Assembly: GCA_023438325.1 (NCBI GenBank)
Contig: JAEXRB010000374.1
Coordinates: forward strand, 1 to 21,122
Length of the DNA: 21,122 bases
Source: Pseudomonadota bacterium
Lineage (GTDB): Bacteria > Pseudomonadota > Gammaproteobacteria > Xanthomonadales > Xanthomonadaceae
Direction: 5' to 3'
The notes beneath the pieces are model-generated. The model had not been told where the DNA came from, ran no database searches, and saw only the letters and a program-made list of their open reading frames with translations. The position numbers were made by a program, and so were the translations under genes. Below are positions 14,966 to 21,122 of the stretch, piece after piece (within the stretch, counting starts at the first letter, position 1; the number at the start of each line of letters is the position of its first letter).

Positions 14966-14980
14966 GCCTTTCGACGACAC

Positions 14981-15019
14981 AACCCGTGCGCGTGCCCGAG
15001 GGTTCGCAGCACGGGTTTT
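14981..15019 (+). terminator. Possible terminator after the sirtuin gene
   Basis: A 9-bp perfect inverted repeat, AACCCGTGC (14981-14989) and GCACGGGTT (15009-15017), with a 19-base loop and ending in TTTT (15016-15019), 16 bases after the sirtuin stop. The loop is long and the T-run short, so it is a moderate candidate. Confidence 0.4.
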
Positions 15020-15169
15020 GCTGAACTTGTCGATACTCCGACCTTGCTCACCGCGCTCCCCGTGCCCGGCGACAAGCGCCAAACCCCTCGGCACACGCGA
15101 TGTGGATGAGTGCCGCACGACATGCTGCACCGCAGTAGAATCCAGAACCAGTGTCTCTGGAACGCCGCC

Positions 15170-16459
15170 ATGCTGTATGCCCTGCACGAAATGCAACGCG
15201 CCCTGCTCTCCCCGTTCACCTACCTGGCCGAGGCCGGGTCGCGGATCTTTTCCGAACCGGGGAGCCTCTACTCGCACCTGCCCGGCGCCTCGCGCATGGC
15301 GGCCGATTACGAGCTGGCGTATCGCATCGGCAAGGATTACGAGAAGCCCGAATTCGACCTGACCCAAGTGCCCGCGCATGGCGCCGAAGTGGCGGTACTG
15401 CAGAAAACGGTAAAACAGACGCCGTTCTGCAAACTCTTGCGCTTCAAGCGTTTCAGCGATGATGCCACCTGCATCAACGCGCTCAAGGACGACCCCACCG
15501 TGCTGGTGGTCGCGCCGCTTTCCGGCCACCACGCCACGCTGTTGCGCGATACCGTGCGCACCCTGCTGCACGATCACAAGGTCTACATCACCGACTGGGT
15601 GGACGCGCGCATGGTGCCCACCTCCGAAGGCACGTTCTCGCTCACCGATTACATCGAAACCGTGCAGGACTTCATCCGCCACATCGGCGCGCGCAACCTG
15701 CACGTGATTTCGGTATGCCAGCCCACCGTGCCGGTGATGGCCGCGATCTCGCTGATGGCCTCGGCCGGCGAAGACACCCCGCTGTCGATGACGATGATGG
15801 GGGGCCCGATCGATCCGCGCCGCAACCCCACCCAGGTCAATTCACTGGCCACCACCAAACCGCTGTACTGGTTCCAGAACAACGTCATCCACGAAGTGCC
15901 AGCGAACTATCCCGGCCACGGCCGCAAGGTGTATCCGGGTTTCCTGCAACATGCCGGATTCATCGCGATGAATCCGGGCCGGCATTTCCAGTCGCACTGG
16001 GATTTCTATCAGGACCTTCTGCGCGGCGACATGGAAGACGCCGAATCGCATCGCCGCTTCTACGACGAATACAACGCCGTACTCGACATGGATGCTGCGT
16101 TCTACCTGGACACCATCGAGATCGTGTTCCAGAAACACCTGCTACCGAAAGGTGAGTGGCGTGTGCGCGATCGGCGCGTCGCACCGGAAGACATCCACAG
16201 CTCCGCCCTGCTCACCATCGAAGGCGAACTGGACGATATTTCAGGGCTTGGTCAAACCGAAGCCGCCCAGGCTTTGTGTCGCGGCATCCCGGCATCTCGC
16301 AAGCAACACATCGTGGTGCAAGGTGCCGGGCATTACGGCATCTTCAGCGGCCGGCGCTGGCGCGAAACGGTGTATCCGCAGGTGCGCGACTTCATCCGCG
16401 CCCACAACGCGCCACAAGCCAAGCCAGCGCCGCGTCGGCGCACGACAAAGCAAGCCTGA
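15170..16459 (+). CDS. phaZ: Intracellular poly(3-hydroxybutyrate) depolymerase
   Basis: A 429-aa cytoplasmic hydrolase that mobilises native PHB granules. It has the Cys-type catalytic triad of Ralstonia PhaZa1: counting from the ATG at 15170, Cys-183 lies in VISVCQPTVP (Cys in place of the lipase Ser), Asp-355 in EGELDD and His-388 in QGAGHYG. These are the same numbers I recall for PhaZa1, which strongly supports this start over the one 60 bases upstream. The N-terminus MLYALHEMQRALLSP and the C-terminal basic tail (PRRRTTKQA) are typical. A TAGAAT -10-like box is at 15136-15141. The gene ends three bases from the convergent GST stop, with no terminator between. No PHB synthase is in the window, but the gene implies the host makes or recycles PHB. 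Confidence 0.93.
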   Translation: MLYALHEMQRALLSPFTYLAEAGSRIFSEPGSLYSHLPGASRMAADYELAYRIGKDYEKPEFDLTQVPAHGAEVAVLQKTVKQTPFCKLLRFKRFSDDATCINALKDDPTVLVVAPLSGHHATLLRDTVRTLLHDHKVYITDWVDARMVPTSEGTFSLTDYIETVQDFIRHIGARNLHVISVCQPTVPVMAAISLMASAGEDTPLSMTMMGGPIDPRRNPTQVNSLATTKPLYWFQNNVIHEVPANYPGHGRKVYPGFLQHAGFIAMNPGRHFQSHWDFYQDLLRGDMEDAESHRRFYDEYNAVLDMDAAFYLDTIEIVFQKHLLPKGEWRVRDRRVAPEDIHSSALLTIEGELDDISGLGQTEAAQALCRGIPASRKQHIVVQGAGHYGIFSGRRWRETVYPQVRDFIRAHNAPQAKPAPRRRTTKQA

Positions 16460-16462
16460 GCC

Positions 16463-17140
16463 TCACTCCGCGCCGATGATGCCGTAAGGCCCGCCCTGCG
16501 CCAACGCGCGCTGGTAGGCCGGGCGGGCGTGGATGCGTTCGAGGAATCCCGTGATGTGGCTATATCGATTGCCGAGACCCACGCGTGCGGCCGCAGCTTC
16601 GAGCGGGAAGCTCATCATGATGTCGGCAGCGGAAAAACGCTCGCCCGCAAACCATGGCGCTCCGCCCAGTTGGGCATCGATGTAATCGAGCTGGGAGGCA
16701 ATCTGCGGTTCGATCAGCATCTTGCCGACCTTGTCGGCTACACCGCGCAATATCGGTTTGACGAAAAACGGCGCCTTGGTGCCACGGATGCGGTCGAACA
16801 CCAGTTTCATCAGCAGCGGCGGCATGGCCGAACCTTCGGCAAAGTGCATCCAGTACAGATGCCGCGCCCATGCGGCGCTGCCCGGTTCCAGCCAAAGTGA
16901 CGCCTTGCCGTAACGCTCGACCAGGATTTCGCAGATCGCGGCGGATTCGGACAGCATCTGCCCGCCATCCTCCACCACCGGCGATTTTCCGAGTGGATGG
17001 ATCGCACGCAGCTCTACCGGAGCCAGCATGGTTTCCGGGTCACGGGCATAGCGCACCACCTCGTACGCCAGCCCCAATTCCTCCAGCAGCCAGAGAATGC
17101 GCTGCGAGCGGGAGTTTTCCAGATGGTGGACACGGATCAT
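16463..17140 (-). CDS. Glutathione S-transferase family protein
   Basis: A 225-aa cytosolic GST. The N-terminal thioredoxin-like domain begins MIRVHHLENSRSQRILWLLEELG, with Ser-10 or Ser-12 as the likely glutathione-activating residue, then cis-Pro in GKSPVVEDGG and the SESAAICEIL glutathione-binding stretch. The C-terminal domain is helical with the conserved FSAADIMMSFPLE N-capping block. The start at 17140 fits the domain boundary. The physiological substrate cannot be told. It converges with phaZ and is divergent from copZ, sharing a 137-base intergenic region. Confidence 0.93.
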   Translation of the reverse strand: MIRVHHLENSRSQRILWLLEELGLAYEVVRYARDPETMLAPVELRAIHPLGKSPVVEDGGQMLSESAAICEILVERYGKASLWLEPGSAAWARHLYWMHFAEGSAMPPLLMKLVFDRIRGTKAPFFVKPILRGVADKVGKMLIEPQIASQLDYIDAQLGGAPWFAGERFSAADIMMSFPLEAAAARVGLGNRYSHITGFLERIHARPAYQRALAQGGPYGIIGAE

Positions 17141-17219
17141 GGCGAGGCTCCAAAAGGGGATGCGAGCATACGCGCCGGCGCGGCACGTGCGCGACATGTG
17201 AACAAACACACGACAGGCG

Positions 17220-17250
17220 TTGACCTTCCCAGCATGGCAAGGCTTACGCT
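17220..17250 (+). promoter_or_regulatory. CueR-type promoter of copZ
   Basis: TTGACC (-35, 17220-17225) and TACGCT (-10, 17245-17250) are separated by 19 bases, the stretched spacing used by MerR-family activators. Within the spacer is the dyad CCTTCCC-AGCAT-GGCAAGG (17224-17242, one mismatch between arms), the copper-type MerR box. It drives the gene starting at 17278. Confidence 0.8.
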
Positions 17251-17277
17251 GGCGACAGTTCCACTGGAGATGAATCC

Positions 17278-17472
17278 ATGCAATTGCATATCGAGAACAT
17301 GACCTGCGGCGGCTGCGTGCGCGGCGTCACCAAGGCCATCCAATCGGTCGATGCCGCCGCCAAGGTGACGGCCGACCCGCCCAGCCGACGCGTCGAAGTC
17401 CAAACATCCGCGACCCGGGAACAAATCGAAGCTGCGCTGCGGGAGGCCGGCTTCCCGACTCAGACGGCTTGA
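17278..17472 (+). CDS. copZ: Copper chaperone / heavy-metal-associated domain protein
   Basis: A 64-aa single HMA domain with the metal-binding MTCGGCVRGV loop (Cys-10 and Cys-13) and the C-terminal EAALREAGFP. It should carry Cu(I) in the cytoplasm and hand it to CopA. GGAG lies ahead of the ATG and a CueR-type promoter lies 28 bases upstream. It converges with cueR, leaving a 21-base gap. Confidence 0.92.
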   Translation: MQLHIENMTCGGCVRGVTKAIQSVDAAAKVTADPPSRRVEVQTSATREQIEAALREAGFPTQTA

Positions 17473-17493
17473 GTTCGAGCCGCCTGCGCGGTG

Positions 17494-17964
17494 TCAGATG
17501 CGACGTGTACCGGGTCGAGGCGTGCGTTGCTCCGAAGCACCCGGCGGCTGGCGCTCGATGCGCGGCATCGCATCTTCCGGCTTGGCAAGGTCCGCCAGAA
17601 TCGGGCACTCGGGTCGATCGTTCCCGGCGCAGCAGGACACCAATGTCTGCAAGGTATCGCTCATCTGACGCAGCTCATCGATGCGGCGCTGCAGATCGGC
17701 GATGTGCTGCTGTGCCACGCGCTTCACGTCCGCGCTCTTGCGCGAGCGATCACGCCACAGGCCGAGCAGATCATGGATTTCGGCCACCGAAAAACCCAGA
17801 TCGCGGGCACGACGGATGAAGCGCAGCATGTGCACGTCGGCGTCGCCGTAAGCGCGGTAGCCCGAATCGGTGCGGAAAGCCGGCGGCACCAGCCCGACCG
17901 ATTCGTAATAGCGGATCATCTTGGCCGAAACACCGGACGCCTTTGCTGCTTCGCCGATGTTCAT
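17494..17964 (-). CDS. cueR: Copper-responsive MerR-family regulator CueR
   Basis: A 156-aa MerR-family activator. The N-terminal winged helix reads [25 protein letters not shown], followed by the dimerisation helix and the metal loop [13 protein letters not shown], in which two Cys seven residues apart match the Cu(I)-binding pair of CueR. It is longer at the C-terminus than the E. coli protein (about 135 aa), with a basic, Pro-rich tail. Its ATG overlaps the copA stop (ATGA), so it is co-transcribed with the pump and would be copper-induced along with it. It should act at the two CueR-type promoters found at 17220-17250 and 20257-20287. Confidence 0.94.
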   Translation of the reverse strand: MNIGEAAKASGVSAKMIRYYESVGLVPPAFRTDSGYRAYGDADVHMLRFIRRARDLGFSVAEIHDLLGLWRDRSRKSADVKRVAQQHIADLQRRIDELRQMSDTLQTLVSCCAGNDRPECPILADLAKPEDAMPRIERQPPGASEQRTPRPGTRRI

Positions 17965-20219
17965 GGCTGCACCGCCAACGGCGGGTGGAAGCGCCGCAGT
18001 CGCAGCGCATTGCTCAGCACGAAGACGCTGGACAGCGCCATCGCGCCCGCGGCGAAAATCGGCGACAACAGCACGCCATGGGTCGGATACAGCGCACCGG
18101 CCGCCACCGGAATCAATGCGGTGTTGTAGAAAAAGGCCCAGAACAGGTTCTGACGAATGTTGCCCAACGTCGCTCTGGACAACGCGATGGCATTCGGCAC
18201 CCCTTGCAGATTGCCGGACATCAGCACCACATCGGCAGCCTCCATGGCCACGTCGGTGCCCGTGCCGATGGCAAGGCCGACATCGGCTTCGGCCAGCGCC
18301 GGCGCATCGTTGATGCCATCGCCGACAAAGGCCAGCACGCCGTGCTCGATACGAAGCCGCTGAATCGCTTGCACCTTGCCTTCGGGCAGCACTTCGGCCA
18401 CCACCTCGTCGATGCCCAGCTGCGCCGCAATGGCACGCGCGGTGCGTTCGTTGTCGCCCGTGATCATCGCCACTTTCAATCCGAGCTCATGTAACGCCGC
18501 AATGGCGGCAGGCGTGCTCGATTTGATCGGATCGGCCACGGCCAGAATCGCCGCCAGCCGGCCGTCGATGGCGGCATAAAGTGGTGATTTACCCTCATTA
18601 CCCATGCGCTCGGCCGCCGATGCGAACAACGCCACATCCAATCCCAGCGAGCGCATGTAGCGATCTGCACCGACATCCACGCGCCGGCCTCCGGCCACGG
18701 CGCGAACACCCATGCCGGTGATCGATTCGAAGGCATCCGGCACCGGCAGCGGGCTGCCTTCCTGCGCGGCAGCCTCAACGATGGCGCGGGCGATGGGATG
18801 CTCGGAATGCGATTCCACCGCCGCAACCTGCGCCAGCACCTGGGTGCGATCAAACCCTTCGGCCAGCACCAGATCCGTCAACACGGGATGCCCTTCGGTC
18901 AGCGTGCCGGTCTTGTCCACCGCCACGATGCAGGCGTCCTTCAACACTTGCAGTGCCTCGCCCTTGCGGAACAGCACGCCCAGTTCGGCGCCGCGCCCGG
19001 TGCCGACCATGATCGACGTCGGTGTCGCCAGCCCCATCGCGCAAGGGCAGGCAATGATGAGCACGGCCACTGCGTTGACCAGCGCGAAACTCAGCGCAGG
19101 CGATGGCCCGAATACCAGCCAGATCAGGAACGTGACGAGCGCGGCGAGCATCACCGCCGGCACGAACCACAGCGTGATTTTGTCCACCACCGCCTGGATC
19201 GGCAGCTTGGAGCCCTGGGCCTGTTCGACCAACCGGATGATCTGTGCCAGCACGGTCTGCCCGCCCACGGCAGTGGCACGCAAGGTGAGCGCACCGGTCT
19301 GGTTGACCGTGCCGCCAACCACTTTGCCGCCTGCGGATTTTTCCACCGGAATCGGCTCGCCGGTGATCATGGATTCATCCACATAACTCTGCCCGCCGAT
19401 GACTTCGCCATCCACCGGCACGCGTTCTCCGGGCCGCACCTGCACCACGTCGTCCAGGGCAACATCGCCGACAGGAATGTCGAACACCTCGCCATCGCGC
19501 ATCACATGCGCGACCTTGGCCTGCAATCCGATCAGGCGCCCGATGGCCTGCGAGGTGCGACCCTTGGCACGCGCCTCCAGAAAACGCCCGAGCAGCACCA
19601 GCACCACGATCACCGCCGCCGCCTCGTAGTAGACGTTCACCGTTCCGGCCGGCAAGAGTTCCGGCAGGAACGTGGCGACCAGCGAATACGCGTACGCGGC
19701 CAGCGTGCCCACGGCGACCAGTGAATTCATGTCCGGGGCAAGGCGCAACAACGCCGGGAAACCGGCGATGTAGAAGCGCCGGCCGGGAATCAGCAGCACC
19801 AGCGTGGTCAGCACGCACTGGATGACCCAGCTCGTCTGTGTGCCCAGGGTGTGCCCGATCCAGTGATGCATCGCCGGAATCATGTGCGAGCCCATTTCCA
19901 GCACGAACACGGGCAACGCCAGTGCAGCGGCAATGAGCACATCGCGCCCCAGCGCAGCGCGCTCGGCTTCCTTGCGCGCGAGCACGTCGCTGTCATCTCG
20001 TGCCGCAGTCACGATGGCGCGGGCGTCATAACCGGTTTTTTCCACTGCGGCGATCAGTGCAGATTCGTCAGCCACGCCGTGCACCGTGGCGCGCTCGGTG
20101 GCCAGATTGACGTTGGCATCGGTCACGCCCGGCACCGCCAGCAGCGCACGTTCGACACGCGCCACGCAGGAGGCGCAGGTCATGCCATCGACCGCCAGAG
20201 TGATCGTCGCCGCGTCCAT
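17961..20219 (-). CDS. copA: Cu(I)-exporting P1B-type ATPase CopA
   Basis: A 752-aa inner-membrane copper pump. It has one N-terminal HMA domain ([14 protein letters not shown], Cys-15 and Cys-18), then eight predicted membrane helices. The CPC ion-site motif reads [15 protein letters not shown], the actuator loop TGEPIPVEK, the phosphorylation motif DKTGTLTEG, the nucleotide-domain SEHPIA with the conserved His-Pro, and the hinge [16 protein letters not shown]. All functional motifs are intact. The start at 20219 has AAGGAA just upstream; the 19-codon longer frame would run into the promoter. The gene is transcribed from a CueR-type promoter and is followed by cueR. Confidence 0.97.
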   Translation of the reverse strand: MDAATITLAVDGMTCASCVARVERALLAVPGVTDANVNLATERATVHGVADESALIAAVEKTGYDARAIVTAARDDSDVLARKEAERAALGRDVLIAAALALPVFVLEMGSHMIPAMHHWIGHTLGTQTSWVIQCVLTTLVLLIPGRRFYIAGFPALLRLAPDMNSLVAVGTLAAYAYSLVATFLPELLPAGTVNVYYEAAAVIVVLVLLGRFLEARAKGRTSQAIGRLIGLQAKVAHVMRDGEVFDIPVGDVALDDVVQVRPGERVPVDGEVIGGQSYVDESMITGEPIPVEKSAGGKVVGGTVNQTGALTLRATAVGGQTVLAQIIRLVEQAQGSKLPIQAVVDKITLWFVPAVMLAALVTFLIWLVFGPSPALSFALVNAVAVLIIACPCAMGLATPTSIMVGTGRGAELGVLFRKGEALQVLKDACIVAVDKTGTLTEGHPVLTDLVLAEGFDRTQVLAQVAAVESHSEHPIARAIVEAAAQEGSPLPVPDAFESITGMGVRAVAGGRRVDVGADRYMRSLGLDVALFASAAERMGNEGKSPLYAAIDGRLAAILAVADPIKSSTPAAIAALHELGLKVAMITGDNERTARAIAAQLGIDEVVAEVLPEGKVQAIQRLRIEHGVLAFVGDGINDAPALAEADVGLAIGTGTDVAMEAADVVLMSGNLQGVPNAIALSRATLGNIRQNLFWAFFYNTALIPVAAGALYPTHGVLLSPIFAAGAMALSSVFVLSNALRLRRFHPPLAVQP

Positions 20220-20256
20220 GTTCGATTCCTTGATGGCGGAGATACGGGATGGCGAC

Positions 20257-20287
20257 AGCCTAAACCTTCCCATCATGGAAAGGTCAA
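20257..20287 (-). promoter_or_regulatory. CueR-type promoter of copA-cueR
   Basis: On the minus strand TTGACC (20287-20282) and TAGGCT (20262-20257) are separated by 19 bases, with the dyad ACCTTTCC / GGGAAGGT (20284-20264) in the spacer. This is a textbook CueR-controlled promoter, and its dyad is more symmetrical than the copZ one. Confidence 0.88.
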
Positions 20288-20297
20288 GCCATATCGA

Positions 20298-21122
20298 TCA
20301 CTGGATGCCCAGGCGCCGCATCACCGAGCGCAAGGCCAGTGGCCGCAGCGGCTTGTGCAATAGCAACAAACCACGCGATTGGACCGCTTCGCGCACCGCT
20401 TCGCTGCGGTCGGCGGTGATGACGATGGCTGGCACCTCGCTGGCCAAGGCATCGTAGGCACCAAGCCCGGTGCTGCCGGCATCGAGGTGGTAGTCCAGCA
20501 GCATCAAATCAACTTCGGACTCGGCCATCACGGCGCGCGCCGCATCGATGTCCGCAGCGACATGGACGCGCCAGCCCCAGCCTTCGAGCAACTCGCGCAT
20601 GGCCTCGCGCACCACGGCGTCGTTGTCGAGCACCAATGCCGAACCTTGCGGAAAAGCTATCGACTCGGCGATGTTGCTGGCAGGCACCGGCTCCGGCCGG
20701 CCAGTGACGGCGCGTGGCACGCTGACGGAAAACACGCTGCCACGACTTGGCCAACTGCGCAGCTGCAACGGATGGCCGAGCAGGCGCGCGGTGCGTTCGG
20801 CAATGGCCAGGCCCAACCCCAGACCTTGCCCGCGCGCATCCGAACCCCGCCGGAACTCATCGAAGATGGCGCGGCGATCGCGCTCGGCGATGCCCGGCCC
20901 GCTGTCCCACACTTGGATATGCAGCCGCGTATCACGCCGCCGCACGCCGATCACGATGCGTCCGCGCTCGGTGTAGCGCACCGCATTGGATACGAAGTTC
21001 ATCAACACCCGGCGCAGCAATTGCGGATCGCTGCGCACCCAGGCGGCCGTCGCCACGAGAGTCAGGGTGATGCCACGTTCGGCGGCCATCATGCGGAACT
21101 GCGCGGCCATGGGTTCGAGCAG
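20298..21122 (-). CDS. Hybrid sensor histidine kinase, C-terminal part (HATPase plus receiver), NahK-like
   Basis: The frame is open to the right edge, so the N-terminal sensor and dimerisation parts are missing. The visible 274 codons give the end of the dimerisation helix, then a HATPase domain with N-box LMNFVSNAVRYT, G1 DSGPGIAE and G2 GLGLGLAIAERTARLLGH. A receiver domain follows, beginning ALVLDNDAVV, with the phospho-acceptor Asp in LMLLDYHLD, then Thr in VITADRS and Lys in LLLHKPLRP. The layout and wording match the NahK/PAS-hybrid kinases common in Pseudomonas and Xanthomonas relatives, but the input signal cannot be seen. It is separated from copA by 78 bases that hold the copA promoter. 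Confidence 0.9.
   Translation of the reverse strand: MLEPMAAQFRMMAAERGITLTLVATAAWVRSDPQLLRRVLMNFVSNAVRYTERGRIVIGVRRRDTRLHIQVWDSGPGIAERDRRAIFDEFRRGSDARGQGLGLGLAIAERTARLLGHPLQLRSWPSRGSVFSVSVPRAVTGRPEPVPASNIAESIAFPQGSALVLDNDAVVREAMRELLEGWGWRVHVAADIDAARAVMAESEVDLMLLDYHLDAGSTGLGAYDALASEVPAIVITADRSEAVREAVQSRGLLLLHKPLRPLALRSVMRRLGIQ

Noticed and set aside
15110..15169. Upstream ATG for phaZ
   Set aside because: It would cover a likely -10 box and would shift the catalytic residues away from positions 183, 355 and 388.
14153..15703. A 516-codon open frame on the minus strand across the sirtuin and phaZ
   Set aside because: Antisense shadow; the plus strand has complete sirtuin and PhaZ motifs.

Overview
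The window is GC-rich bacterial DNA, most likely from a gammaproteobacterium of the Xanthomonas/Lysobacter/Rhodanobacter group (Lysobacterales). The pointers are the gene order surE-pcm-yqaA-nlpD and the N-terminal extension on Pcm, both of which I recall from Xanthomonas relatives, together with the overall codon use. The genus cannot be set from this sequence alone.

Layout. (1) 1-4945 is ordinary core genome: the 3' part of an mltD-like lytic transglycosylase, fabI, then a tightly overlapping minus-strand operon surE-pcm-yqaA-nlpD. The usual rpoS downstream of nlpD is not here; fabI converges on nlpD instead. (2) About 5063-14965 is an accessory island. It holds a double-AAA+ ATPase gene split by one in-frame TAG; two unrecognised genes divergent from it (123 and 186 aa); two AT-rich genes for PD-(D/E)xK nuclease-like proteins with PUA/EVE-like N-termini, separated by a possible 38-aa ORF; a sirtuin gene broken by a roughly 10-base deletion; a large palindrome and a REP-like hairpin; a three-gene minus-strand operon of unknown function; a WYL-domain regulator overlapping a gene for a small secreted repeat protein; and an intact class III sirtuin. 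(3) 15170-21122 returns to housekeeping and metabolic genes: an intracellular PHB depolymerase, a glutathione S-transferase, a copper module (copZ, cueR, copA) with two clear CueR-type promoters, and the C-terminal part of a hybrid sensor kinase running off the right edge.

The most interesting signal is a shared palindrome, (A/G)CGACA-N5-TGTCG(C/T). I find it exactly four times by eye, always between genes and always inside the island: two sites between the AAA gene and the 123-aa gene, one in front of the WYL regulator, and one in front of the intact sirtuin. Each lies about 31-50 bases from a start codon. The inference is that the WYL protein controls itself, the AAA/unknown divergent operons and the sirtuin as one regulon. 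With the modified-base-reader-like nucleases this looks like a candidate anti-phage or anti-foreign-DNA island that has not obviously been described, and that seems to be partly decaying (TAG in the ATPase gene, deletion in one sirtuin gene).

No rRNA, tRNA, CRISPR array, integrase or transposase was seen. No gene-free stretch exceeds 300 bases.
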